A stretch of DNA of 64,000 bases from Archangium lansingense (GTDB lineage Bacteria; Myxococcota; Myxococcia; Myxococcales; Myxococcaceae): the NCBI RefSeq assembly GCF_026626635.1, contig NZ_JAPNKA010000001.1, positions 11,454,501-11,518,500 on the forward strand, given 5' to 3'. Below, in pieces: positions 1 to 7,941 of this stretch; position 1 is the first letter of the stretch; each line of letters opens with the position of its first letter. Below the pieces are notes generated by a model. That model was not told the origin of the DNA, ran no database searches, and worked only from the letters and a program-made list of their open reading frames with translations. A program made the translations under genes and the position numbers.

Positions 1-444
1 GACGACGCCGTCGGCGACGAGGCCCTTCGCGCTCTGGAAGGCCTTCACCGCCGCGGCCGTCTTCGGACCGAACTGGCCGTCCGCCGCGCCCGGGTTGAAG
101 CCGTGCTGGGCGAGGAGCTTCTGCAGGTTGGTGACGGAGGCGCCCGTCGCCCCCTGCTTGAGCGTGGGGGTCGCGCCGCCTGCGGGAGCCGCGGTCAGCT
201 TGGCCCAGGTCTTCGGCCCGACAATGCCGTCGGCGACGAGGCCCCTCGCGCTCTGGAAGGCCTTCACCGCCGCGGCCGTCTTCGGACCGAACTGGCCGTC
301 GACCGCGCCCGGCGAAAAGCCCGCGTTGGCCAGCGCCTGCTGAAGGGTCTTCACCGAAGCGCCGGACGCGCCGAGCTTCAAGGTGGGCTTCGAAGGCGAG
401 CTGGCTGCGGTGAGGGTGCTGCGTGGGGCGGCAGAGACACGCAT
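1..444 (-). CDS. Peptidoglycan-binding repeat protein, 3' end outside window
   Basis: The reverse strand encodes 148 visible residues starting MRVSAAPRS, at an ATG preceded by GAGG eight bases upstream. Two tandem PG_binding_1 type repeats are visible, about residues 22-80 and 88-148. Each has the family pattern of a leucine-rich first helix, a GF.PG..DG.FG turn and the segment GPKTAAAVKAFQ. The two copies are nearly identical at DNA level, which indicates recent duplication. Such domains usually anchor a cell-wall hydrolase or peptidase to murein. The catalytic part, if any, lies beyond base 1, so the activity cannot be named. No signal peptide is evident, which would fit a cytoplasmic or lysis-type enzyme. 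The domain call is confident; the function is not. Confidence 0.85.
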   Translation of the reverse strand, partial: MRVSAAPRSTLTAASSPSKPTLKLGASGASVKTLQQALANAGFSPGAVDGQFGPKTAAAVKAFQSARGLVADGIVGPKTWAKLTAAPAGGATPTLKQGATGASVTNLQKLLAQHGFNPGAADGQFGPKTAAAVKAFQSAKGLVADGVV

Positions 445-604
445 TTCGAAAACCTCGTAAAATGAGACCGTTGGAAGGTTATCGCCCTCAGGGGACCGCA
501 AGTTGCGTCCCATCTTCGCCACAGCAGTAATTCCGGTGGGTTGCGACGCATCAAGGGAGGCGTTCCGCCGCCCTCCGGCACCTGGCACCCGGTGAGCGGG
601 GGGA

Positions 605-627
605 GTGGAGGCGGCGGGAATCGAACC
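605..627 (-). repeat. Left attachment repeat (attL), tmRNA/tRNA 3' end
   Basis: This is one copy of the 23-bp direct repeat shared with 15742-15764. On the minus strand it ends in GTTCGATTCCCGCCGCCTCC, a T-loop followed by an acceptor strand. A T at acceptor position 70 would give the G3-U70 pair of tmRNA or tRNA-Ala, if the 5' partner strand is GGGGGCG. No 5' half of an RNA gene is found next to it. Confidence 0.7.
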
Positions 628-633
628 CGTGAA

Positions 634-685
634 CAAGGCGATAGAAAACCCTAAGCAGGACGCGCTGTTACCCGCTATCGCCTTG
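634..685. other. Inverted repeat next to attL
   Basis: Perfect 11-bp arms CAAGGCGATAG (634-644) and CTATCGCCTTG (675-685) are separated by 30 bases and begin 7 bp inside the attachment repeat. The position suggests a binding site for integrase or an accessory factor. There is no T-tract, so a terminator is less likely. Confidence 0.4.
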
Positions 686-750
686 ATTCTCCTCGGGTTC
701 GTCATCCCGTCCCGTCCCACCCCGTGCCCTCGTGTTCCGCCCCTTTCCCC

Positions 751-776
751 GCTGGAGGGGCACACTGGGGGCACAT
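751..776 (+). repeat. Remnant resembling an integrase-gene 3' end
   Basis: Bases 754-776 match the last codons of the intact integrase and the bases after it (15660-15682) with only two differences. A second relative lies at 2701-2726, matching 22 of 26 positions. These are probably stubs of related integrase genes left by earlier insertions at this locus. The surrounding 628-865 holds no gene that I can support. Confidence 0.4.
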
Positions 777-865
777 TCAGCCCAACCAGGTCAAGCCGCT
801 CTCGGACGCGAGCGGCCAGGGATCCCCGGTCTCCCAGGGCCCACGAGAAGCCCGTGGGAGGCGGA

Positions 866-1092
866 CGGTAGCGTGTGCCCTGGCGAGGTGTGGCTGGGGA
901 GGGGCAGGTGAAGGAGCGCGGGGGGGAATACCGGCGGAGGCCGCCGGAGGGGACGGTGCTGTACGAGGCGGTGAGGGACAACCTCGCCACACTGCTGGCG
1001 GAGACGAGCGAGGTTGGGCGCGACTGCCCCGGTACGTGGAGCGGGACTTCGCTAGGTACCGGGAATGCGGAGTGCTGGCGCACGGCTTCACA
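866..1092 (+). pseudogene. IS91-family transposase, 5' remnant with frameshift
   Basis: Bases 866-905 are identical to 15816-15855, another relic of the same IS. Translation of 926-1012 gives EYRRRPPEGTVLYEAVRDNL and, after a frame change near 1015-1030, RYVERDFARYRECGVLAHGF. This is the N-terminal pattern of IS91-type Y2 transposases, just before their zinc-binding region. Nothing of the HUH catalytic core follows, so the copy is dead. Bases 1093-1421 contain only low-similarity debris; 1213-1275 distantly resembles 32296-32372. It sits between attL and the TIR gene, so IS insertion has eroded the left end of the island. Confidence 0.6.
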
Positions 1093-1421
1093 GCGCCAAC
1101 AAGCCCAGGCTCCTGCCCGCGCGCCTCATGGGAGGGCGGTCTGGGCAGGCGTGTCCCACAAGGGGCTGCGCGACCTCTCCACCGACCGGGCGCACTGCTC
1201 CGGCGGCCCCTGTCAGCGGCCCTCCTCGGCCCCTCCGCTCCAGCCCTCACCTCAACACGACTTCTCTTCCACCTATGCGCAGAAGCATCGTATCGGTGTG
1301 GCCACCTCCGAGCAGGCAGAGCCACCCACAGGGCGCCGAGAAGAGCGGCATCCATCTTCGCAGTGCGGGCAACTTGCAGTTGGGACTGTATCTGGTGCTG
1401 GAGCGTCAGTAGGCTGGAGTC

Positions 1422-2564
1422 ATGACCAGTCCAGTACGTGTGCTCCTTGTAGGGCTGACCTTCGACGGGAAGCCTCCTGACGGCGTGATGATCGAAACGA
1501 AGGGGCTCGGGCACCCTAGTGTGATCGGTGAACAGGCCGCCGCACCGCTGTACGACTACGATGTGATTATCATCAACCCCCAAAGCTATTCACATTTCAT
1601 GTTCGGAGGACCAACCGAACACTCCAGTAAGCCCGACGAGCTGATTCGGCTAAAGCATGTAGATCCAGGCAAGGACATTGATGACGTGTTCCATCGAGTG
1701 GAACGCGAGCGTGAGCTGGAGGGGGCTCTTAGCGAAGGCACTCGGGTGATCTTTGTGGCCGCGCCTCCCAAGTTGGAATCGTTCTTCGGCAAGCGCTCAA
1801 GCCACCTGGGCTATCTGCACGAAGGCCTCAGGCAGTTTTTTAAGCTCGCGGACCTTGAGCAGAAACAGTCACGAAAGGTGCGCTCTGTGGGGACCGCTCC
1901 GGACTTGGCCGACTATTTTGATGCGCTTCGAGCGGATGGGTGGACCTTGACATGGCGCCATCACGGAAAAGCGTCCGAACAGCGACTGCTGGAGGCTCCA
2001 GATGGCGGCGTCCTCGGCAGCGTCCTTGAGTTGGACGGAAGTCGTGTCTGGCTGGTGACGCCGCCGCCGACACCTGCCGCTGTCAACGCCTTGGTACGAA
2101 GCGCCCTCAAGATGCAGAAGGGGCAAACCGAGGTGGTGGAGTACCGCGGCATCTTTTTGGCGCATTCCAGTGAGGACAAGCCCTTCGTTCGGAGATTGCG
2201 CGAATCCTTGATGGCACGAGGCGTCAAGCAGGTTTGGGTGGATGAGTTCGAGATTCAGATTGGTGACTCCCTGATCAAGAAGATTCAGGAGGGCATTACG
2301 AAGTCTGAGTTCGTCGGCGTTGTTCTGTCTCCTCATTCGGTGGCATCGAAGTGGGTAGAGAGGGAACTGGAGTCGGCAATGGCAATGGAGGTGGAGTCGC
2401 GTTCGGTGAAGGTGCTCCCTCTGCTGATTCAAAAGTGTGAGCTTCCTCCATTCCTGATGCCCAAGCTTTACGCTGACTTCACCGACGAGGCGAAGTACAC
2501 GACCTCGGTGGAGAAACTCCTCAGGCGGCTGGAGGTCAGCCCCGCTGGTGGGGGCGCCTCATAA
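1422..2564 (+). CDS. TIR-domain protein with uncharacterised N-terminal domain
   Basis: The protein has 380 residues. Residues about 241-370 form a TIR domain: the first strand is YRGIFLAHSSEDK, followed by a VDEFEIQIGDS loop and the S..S..S.WVEREL motif. Glu315, four residues after Trp311, matches the catalytic Glu of NAD-cleaving TIR enzymes, so NADase activity is plausible. Residues 1-235 form a separate alpha/beta domain (LLVGLTFDG, DYDVIIINPQSYS, TRVIFVAAPP) that I cannot assign and that may act as the sensor. There is no membrane segment. The gene is alone on the plus strand, convergent with the kinase cluster and inside the island. Bacterial TIR proteins in such islands often act in abortive anti-phage defence. 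That role is inferred; the domain is seen. Confidence 0.85.
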   Translation: MTSPVRVLLVGLTFDGKPPDGVMIETKGLGHPSVIGEQAAAPLYDYDVIIINPQSYSHFMFGGPTEHSSKPDELIRLKHVDPGKDIDDVFHRVERERELEGALSEGTRVIFVAAPPKLESFFGKRSSHLGYLHEGLRQFFKLADLEQKQSRKVRSVGTAPDLADYFDALRADGWTLTWRHHGKASEQRLLEAPDGGVLGSVLELDGSRVWLVTPPPTPAAVNALVRSALKMQKGQTEVVEYRGIFLAHSSEDKPFVRRLRESLMARGVKQVWVDEFEIQIGDSLIKKIQEGITKSEFVGVVLSPHSVASKWVERELESAMAMEVESRSVKVLPLLIQKCELPPFLMPKLYADFTDEAKYTTSVEKLLRRLEVSPAGGGAS

Positions 2565-2738
2565 GTTTGTGTTCGAGTATTTCGCTGCCTATGGAAGTGG
2601 GCGGCTGCTATGCCTCGCTGGATGAAGGTCCCAGGGGGGCCTCGCCCCCTCCGCTCTCGTCCTCGTCTTCAATAGGCCTTCTATCCTTCTATGCTTAACC
2701 ACTGGAGGAGCACATTGGGGGTACATAGCGGGCCGTGC

Positions 2739-3692
2739 TCAGGGCCCCTTCGCTTTGCCCTCGGGGAACGTGACGTTCCCAAGGGTTACGGTGCGCGGCC
2801 CGGTTGCCTCCCACAGCTTGAGGGTGCAGGGGCAGCCGAGCTGCGCGCGCTCCCCCTCGATGCCCACCACGACGGCACCGGCCCCATTCGCGGGAATAGG
2901 CGCCTCTTGCCACCGGGCAAGCTCCACCTCTTCCCCCGCCTTGTCCACCAGCGCCGCCCCCGCGAGCGTCCAGGGCTCGGCACCGGGGTTCTTGAGGGCC
3001 AGTCGCGCAGCCACGCTCACCGGGCGGGTCTCGTCGCTGAGCGTGTAGCTGAAGCTCTTCGTCGCTTCCAACCCGAGCGCGTTTCCCGGCTGCTCTCTCA
3101 CCGACCCGAAAAGCGGTTGCGATGTGAGGGTCCCGGCCCGCTCCAGCCACGCGGCCCCCATGAGTCCGCCCGGCTCCTGACGCTCGGCCAGAAGCCGCGC
3201 TTTGTCCTCCTGGCACTGGCGCGCTTCGGCCTGTGCCTCGTCACGCTCTTTCTTGAGCACGTCGGGCGGGCGCGGCTGCCGGAACACCTCCACCCGGCGC
3301 GTCCCTCTTGACGCATGACCCACAAGCCAAAAGCTCGCGCTCGCCGGTGCCGCGCCATCCGCGAAGCGCACCGTCACCTTTACCCGCTCCCCCGGCAGGT
3401 AGTCCGTCTTTGGAGTGGCGTAGAGACTCAGCCCGTCATGCCCGAGTGCCCAATGCGCGAGGCGTTCCCCTGGCTGAAACTCCACCGCCCCCACAGCGAC
3501 GCGGGAGTCAAAGACGAAGGTCGTCGTCTCGTCCGCGCTAGCGCACACGTCGGGAGCCCCCTCCGGAGAGCCCATCGCCAAGTCAAAGCGAGCCGTTGAG
3601 ACGCAGGGGGGAACGGGGGGCGGTTCTGCGGCTTGCGCAGCACCAGCGAGCAGGGCGGCCAGCAGGACGGCACTGGGCGAAGGGGGCAGCAT
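2739..3692 (-). CDS. DUF2381 family exported protein
   Basis: This 317-residue protein has a signal peptide (MLPPSPSAVLLAALLAGAAQ, cleaved near AAEPP). The organisation matches DUF2381 (TIGR02268), a paralogous family almost confined to Myxococcota: a beta-rich N-terminal half, a short coiled region (about residues 145-168, KKERDEAQAEARQCQEDKARLL), then a second beta-rich half. Members are commonly encoded beside membrane Ser/Thr kinases. Here the gene follows the kinase stop by 28 bp on the same strand, so co-transcription is likely. The function is unknown; it may be an extracytoplasmic partner of the kinase C-terminal domain. Bases 2565-2738, between this gene and the convergent TIR gene, hold no gene. 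Confidence 0.8.
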   Translation of the reverse strand: MLPPSPSAVLLAALLAGAAQAAEPPPVPPCVSTARFDLAMGSPEGAPDVCASADETTTFVFDSRVAVGAVEFQPGERLAHWALGHDGLSLYATPKTDYLPGERVKVTVRFADGAAPASASFWLVGHASRGTRRVEVFRQPRPPDVLKKERDEAQAEARQCQEDKARLLAERQEPGGLMGAAWLERAGTLTSQPLFGSVREQPGNALGLEATKSFSYTLSDETRPVSVAARLALKNPGAEPWTLAGAALVDKAGEEVELARWQEAPIPANGAGAVVVGIEGERAQLGCPCTLKLWEATGPRTVTLGNVTFPEGKAKGP

Positions 3693-3720
3693 GGGATCTC
3701 AGCCTCAGAGCGGGGCAAGC

Positions 3721-5811
3721 CTAGAACCGGGTCGGCCAGTGGAGTTGAAAGCGCGGGTATACCTTGGCATTGCCGGGCTTGCTTCCGGGGTCGAGGCAGA
3801 CGCCCAAGCCAGAGCCGCAAACGTAATTCTTGCCGCGTTCGTCCACAAAGGGCGCCTGGGTATCCAGGCCAATGACCAGACACACGGGCACAGTCCCCGC
3901 GCCGGGGATCTGCGCCTGGGTGAAGGTGCCGAATAGGCGCTCCTCCCCAAGCTGCAACGTGCCAAGAAGCAGCGTGTTCTCGGGCAACCCATCCACGCTC
4001 TCCACTCGGAGGGTAGCGGGACCGTCTTTGACCCTGGCCACCTCCCCGGGCTCGTGCTTGTACCCCTTCAACGTGGCAAGCCCCCGTGACTTGACGTGAA
4101 GCCTCTCGTGGGTCTCCTGCCAACCCTCGGGGCAGGAAACTGCGGGGGGCTCGGGGCGCACCTGGGAAGCGGGCGCGGTGCATCCCCCATCGAGCAGCGC
4201 ACAGACCGCCACGGCTGCGGGCTTCACCGGCAAGCGGAACCCTGCACCTTGCCTCTGCGTTTTCGGCGTTTCGTTCTTGGGCGTCTGAGCGGACGTGCGA
4301 AGCATGGCGTTAGCGGTAGACGCGGGAAGTTGAGCCCCAACGGGTGTCGCGTCTCCTCCGGGGAGAGATTCCAGCGCCTTTGCATCGGGCGCCACTTCAC
4401 GACCGCGCACGCCTGCATCGGTAGCGTGATGGCTCGGGGACGTGGGCGGTAGCGGCAGCTCTGGCCCTGCCTCGCTGATGCGGCCCAAAGAGCTAGGTTC
4501 CCCCAGGTTCGCGCCCACGGACAGGACAACGACGGCCACCAGCAGCACGGCCCCAGCGAGCCCCAGGCGCCACGCGGCGCGACGGAGCTGGGGAGCGGCG
4601 GCGGCGGGCTCGAGTTCGCGAGCTGGCGGCACTGGGGCGCTCTTAACGGGCAGCTCGTGCTCTGCCGGGGTGGGGGCCACACCGGGCGCATCCACCGTGG
4701 GGATCTCGTCCGGGTTTGCGGCTGCTGCCGGAACCTTTGGGGCTGCCATCTGCTCGGGCAGGAAGAACACCCGGTCCCTTTTCGGCAGAGGCCGCCCGCG
4801 CCGGGGGCGCCGCTTCACCGCCCTTAGAAACGCGCGCCGCTGCTCGCTCGCCTCCTGCCGTTCCGGGTCCTCGACTGTGGTTGTGAGCTGCGGATCGTCC
4901 GGGTCCCCGAGCGGCGGATCCCAGGTGGCGTCGTTCTCAGCGTTGGACAAGGACTCATTCAAAGCCGCGCACAGCGTCGCAACCACCGGGAAACGATCCT
5001 CCGGTCGCTCAGCAAGCATCCTCATGCACAGCAGCGAGGCTGCCAGCGGCACTCGGGGGTTCACGACGTGCGGCGCTTCGGGCCGATGGCTCAAGATGCG
5101 CTCGCGCAGCCCATCCAGCCCCCCCGGATCCGTCCGCTCGCCAAAGGGAAACACATCCGTAAGCAGCCAGTAATAAGTCACCCCCAACGCCCACATCTCG
5201 TCGGTCGGCCCGTACTCGTATTGACCCGCGCCGTCCGGGTTGGCGCGCTGGAACCGGATCTGCTCAGGGGATCGGAACTCCTCTGTCCCCGGTGGGAGCT
5301 GCGAGCCGGTGACAGTCGGGGCACTGGCAAGAGAACCAATTCCGAAATCAATCAAGATCGGCCTCTCGCTCCCTTCCCGAATGAGAATGTTCTCAGGCTT
5401 CACGTCACGGTGAAACACGCCCGCCGCGTGTACCTCCCCAAGCGTCAACGCCGCGTCCAGGACGATGCGCGTAGCCTTCCGCGCCGATGGGTTTTGGTTG
5501 TAGGCAAACGCAAAAAGCGTGTCGCCCGGCACGAATTCCATCACGATATAGGGATGGCCGATAACTGGGTCGGGCCAGAAGTCCGAGCCCACGTAGCGGA
5601 CGACGCCGGGGTTCTCCAAGTGAATGAGAATGCCGATCTCACGCTTGCCCCTTCCGTCCAGCGTGGAGACCAAGAGGAGCTTCAACGCAAAAAAGCGGCC
5701 CCCGCGCTCGACCTTGTAGACGATCCCGAGGCCCCCCGCGCCCAAAAGCCCCACGATCTTGTAGTCCCCGATCATCTCGTCGATGTCCGGGTGCCTGAGT
5801 GTCAGTCCCAC
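3721..5811 (-). CDS. Membrane Hanks-type serine/threonine protein kinase
   Basis: This 696-residue kinase has a complete catalytic domain at about residues 16-285: glycine loop GAGGLGIVYKV, ATP-anchoring Lys44, catalytic loop HRDVKPEN (Asp136, Lys138, Asn141), DFG at 155-157 and an APE-like SPEQ. A Pro-rich linker leads to one membrane helix (about 415-435). The roughly 260-residue outer domain contains several Cys and resembles the C-terminus of other myxobacterial kinases paired with DUF2381 proteins. The start is a GTG at 5811 behind AGGAGGTGAG. It lies downstream of two XRE regulators and a pseudokinase on the same strand and ends 28 bp before the DUF2381 gene. Kinase activity is well supported; ligand and targets are unknown. 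Confidence 0.92.
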   Translation of the reverse strand: MGLTLRHPDIDEMIGDYKIVGLLGAGGLGIVYKVERGGRFFALKLLLVSTLDGRGKREIGILIHLENPGVVRYVGSDFWPDPVIGHPYIVMEFVPGDTLFAFAYNQNPSARKATRIVLDAALTLGEVHAAGVFHRDVKPENILIREGSERPILIDFGIGSLASAPTVTGSQLPPGTEEFRSPEQIRFQRANPDGAGQYEYGPTDEMWALGVTYYWLLTDVFPFGERTDPGGLDGLRERILSHRPEAPHVVNPRVPLAASLLCMRMLAERPEDRFPVVATLCAALNESLSNAENDATWDPPLGDPDDPQLTTTVEDPERQEASEQRRAFLRAVKRRPRRGRPLPKRDRVFFLPEQMAAPKVPAAAANPDEIPTVDAPGVAPTPAEHELPVKSAPVPPARELEPAAAAPQLRRAAWRLGLAGAVLLVAVVVLSVGANLGEPSSLGRISEAGPELPLPPTSPSHHATDAGVRGREVAPDAKALESLPGGDATPVGAQLPASTANAMLRTSAQTPKNETPKTQRQGAGFRLPVKPAAVAVCALLDGGCTAPASQVRPEPPAVSCPEGWQETHERLHVKSRGLATLKGYKHEPGEVARVKDGPATLRVESVDGLPENTLLLGTLQLGEERLFGTFTQAQIPGAGTVPVCLVIGLDTQAPFVDERGKNYVCGSGLGVCLDPGSKPGNAKVYPRFQLHWPTRF

Positions 5812-5879
5812 GCTCTACCTCACCTCCTAGATGGGGGAGCGTAGCATAACCGCAGGGATACGGCTCAGACAGCGGGACC

Positions 5880-5944
5880 GGGGCGGTAGGTGGACCCCTC
5901 CAAGGTGGCGACCGCTCCAAGTCGGTCGCTCCACCCGCCGCCCC
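5880..5944. promoter_or_regulatory. Nested inverted repeat between XRE gene and kinase
   Basis: The outer arms GGGGCGG.AGGTGGA and TCCACCCGCCGCCCC enclose an inner stem GCGACCG / CGGTCGC with an 8-base loop. It lies in the only sizeable gap (156 bp) of the minus-strand cluster. It could end or attenuate the upstream transcript, or serve as operator for an XRE protein. No T-run follows on the minus strand. Confidence 0.45.
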
Positions 5945-5967
5945 AGTCCCTAATCAGAGACGGTTCT

Positions 5968-6330
5968 CTATTCCTCACGCATCGGCGCAGCGTCGAGGAC
6001 CAGCAGCAGCTCGCGCCCGATGGCCACCTTGTACTCGGGCCACGTCCGCAGGAGCCCTACGACCCTTCGCGTCTCGGGTGACAGGTCGTTACCCGATGAC
6101 GGCACCTCGCGCGGGCTCATATCCAGCAGCACAGCAGGCGACACACCCAACGCAGCCGCGAGCCGTCGGAGTGCCGGAACGCTAGGCATCATTCCGCCGC
6201 GCTCGATTCGTCCGTAGACCTGCGCGCTCATGCCAGCCTTTTGCGCCACTTGGGCCTGAGTGAGCCCGAGCCCCTCGCGTGCGGTTCGGGCAGCCTCTCC
6301 GATCGTCTTTTGCAGAAGGTCATCTTCCAT
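5968..6330 (-). CDS. XRE-family transcriptional regulator
   Basis: This 120-residue protein carries a lambda-repressor type helix-turn-helix at about residues 9-65. The motif helices are GLTQAQVAQKAGMSAQVYGRIERG and the following RRLAAALGVSPAVLL. The C-terminal tail is short and has no peptidase or ligand domain. It starts 12 bp after the stop of another XRE gene in the same direction, and the two have similar helix-turn-helix regions (both contain QVYGR/EVYGR.ERG), suggesting duplication. It probably controls the kinase cluster, with the nested palindrome at 5880-5944 as a possible operator. DNA binding is secure; the targets are inferred. Confidence 0.88.
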   Translation of the reverse strand: MEDDLLQKTIGEAARTAREGLGLTQAQVAQKAGMSAQVYGRIERGGMMPSVPALRRLAAALGVSPAVLLDMSPREVPSSGNDLSPETRRVVGLLRTWPEYKVAIGRELLLVLDAAPMREE

Positions 6331-6342
6331 AGGGCATCTCTA

Positions 6343-6786
6343 TCAGGTCGCCGCCGCTTGTGCCTTGCGTCGGGACCCCTGCCGCCGCCGCTTATGCGTC
6401 ACGAGTACAGCAGCCATGCGTGTGAAGGTGGCAAGCTGGAGCTTATCCATTGTCCGCAACGTGCGGCGGAGCCGCCGAAACTCTCGCGGCATGGGGTCGG
6501 GCGTTGGTTCGGTTATCTCGGGTGTCGTCGCCTTCCTCTCACCAGCGAGCCCGATCAACGTGTCGACAGAAGTCCCGAGCGCCTTGCTGAGCTTTATAAG
6601 CGTCGGGGTGCTCGGGCGAAGGTCGCCTCGCTCCCACCGCCCATAGACTTCCGTCGCAACGCCGACGCGCTCGGCTGCTTCCTCCTGCGACAGTCTTAAC
6701 GTTATTCGAGCCTTGCGCGCCGCGCTTCCAATCTGGACGCTCAGCGGGTCCTTCTCGGGCGACCGTGTGACAGGCTTTTGATTCAT
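6343..6786 (-). CDS. XRE-family transcriptional regulator
   Basis: This 147-residue protein has a Cro/C1 type helix-turn-helix at about residues 18-75 (LRLSQEEAAERVGVATEVYGRWERG, then LIKLSKALGTSVDTLIGL). A basic C-terminal part ends in KRRRQGSRRKAQ. It begins 5 bp after the pseudokinase stop and ends 12 bp before the second XRE gene, so the three genes are probably translated from one message. It looks like an autoregulator or a DNA-bound partner whose activity the neighbouring kinase or pseudokinase could set. That coupling is inferred from gene order only. Confidence 0.88.
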   Translation of the reverse strand: MNQKPVTRSPEKDPLSVQIGSAARKARITLRLSQEEAAERVGVATEVYGRWERGDLRPSTPTLIKLSKALGTSVDTLIGLAGERKATTPEITEPTPDPMPREFRRLRRTLRTMDKLQLATFTRMAAVLVTHKRRRQGSRRKAQAAAT

Positions 6787-6791
6787 TGGCG

Positions 6792-7922
6792 CTAGTCTCC
6801 CTGCTCGTCCGGCGACAGCGCCGTTCGCTCGATGGGGTTTGCCGTCAGCCGCTTGACCCTCGCGGCAGCCTCGAAAATCGCCTTCAGCTCTGCCGCGATC
6901 TCTTCCGCGACGACTGGCGGCTCCACGCCCCCCAAATAGACGAGCAGCTCTTCGCGCATTTCGGCGGCCCCGTAGCGCGCGGAGGTCTCCGATTGAAGCG
7001 CACGCCGGACAATGGACCGCAAGGGACCAGGTGCGAACTCAAGCCGACGCTCAGCTTCCGCAGGGTCGAAGCGCAGCAGCCGGTAAGCCAACACGTCTAG
7101 ACTTAACTGCGCGCTTCGCTCGGCTCGCAAACGAGACGCGAACCCCGTCGGAGTACTTTGTACAGGCGCATCACTCGGATCGAGAGGGTATTCAGCCAGC
7201 AGCATTTCCAGCAGCACGAGCCCGAGAGAGAAAACGTCCGCTCTGCCGTCAATGGCTCCCGCGATTAGCGGGTCGACCCGGCGCCCGGTGAACTCCATCG
7301 CAGCGCGCAGTATTTCGGGCGCACAGTAGGCGGGATCGCCTCGCAAGAGTCCGGGCGGCGTCTGTAGGCGGTTGCGCAGCTCGGAGTATGCCGCGCCGAA
7401 ATTCACGAGCTTGACGCGACCATCAAACCCGAGACGGATCCGCATGGGCCCCACGGCACGGTGGATGATGTGCAGCGGTTGGCCCGCGCTGTCACTGCGC
7501 GCATGTGCATAAGCAAGCGCGCCCGCCACTTCCGCCGCGACATAGGCAGCGAAGGGGGGCGACAACGTGCGCCCCACCAGCAAAGCGAAGTCCATCGCGG
7601 TCAGGAGATAGCAGCCGCGCATGTGCTCCGTGACGACATAGGGAACATCGGCATGCACCGCGAAGCCGTAAACCTTGGCGATGCCCGGATGCTCCAGGTG
7701 CGACGCGAGCTGCACCTCTTCCCATGCCCGCTCGCTCCGCTCGTAGTCCGACGGCAACTGCATAGGCTTTAGAATGACTTGCGAGCGAGCCCCGCCGCTA
7801 AGGGGCTGTCTCCAAGCGAGAAGAAGCTTGTCGTAATCCCGGTGATCAACCTGGGTGCCGTAAACCTCGTAATGGAAGCCCTCGAAATCGAAGCGAAGGC
7901 GCGGGCCGGAGCTGTCAGTCAT
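6792..7922 (-). CDS. Hanks-fold pseudokinase
   Basis: This 376-residue protein has the overall layout of a protein kinase domain (residues about 15-330) but key residues are replaced. A lysine in the VILK strand (Lys52) and a Glu in the next helix (EEVQL) remain. The catalytic loop reads HIIHRAVGPMRI, so HRD has become HRA and the Lys and Asn of the loop are missing. The metal-binding DFG reads NFG (174-176). No membrane helix is present. Loss of both aspartates argues strongly against phosphotransfer, so it is probably a signalling scaffold or allosteric partner. It lies between an exported protein gene and two XRE genes, upstream of an intact kinase on the same strand. The kinase fold is seen; inactivity is inferred. 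Confidence 0.85.
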   Translation of the reverse strand: MTDSSGPRLRFDFEGFHYEVYGTQVDHRDYDKLLLAWRQPLSGGARSQVILKPMQLPSDYERSERAWEEVQLASHLEHPGIAKVYGFAVHADVPYVVTEHMRGCYLLTAMDFALLVGRTLSPPFAAYVAAEVAGALAYAHARSDSAGQPLHIIHRAVGPMRIRLGFDGRVKLVNFGAAYSELRNRLQTPPGLLRGDPAYCAPEILRAAMEFTGRRVDPLIAGAIDGRADVFSLGLVLLEMLLAEYPLDPSDAPVQSTPTGFASRLRAERSAQLSLDVLAYRLLRFDPAEAERRLEFAPGPLRSIVRRALQSETSARYGAAEMREELLVYLGGVEPPVVAEEIAAELKAIFEAAARVKRLTANPIERTALSPDEQGD

Positions 7923-7941
7923 AGTGCGTTCTCACGAAGCC

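Noticed and set aside
605..700. Complete tRNA or tmRNA gene on the minus strand
   Set aside because: Only the T-arm and acceptor 3' end are present; no matching 5' acceptor strand, anticodon arm or tag-coding region follows.
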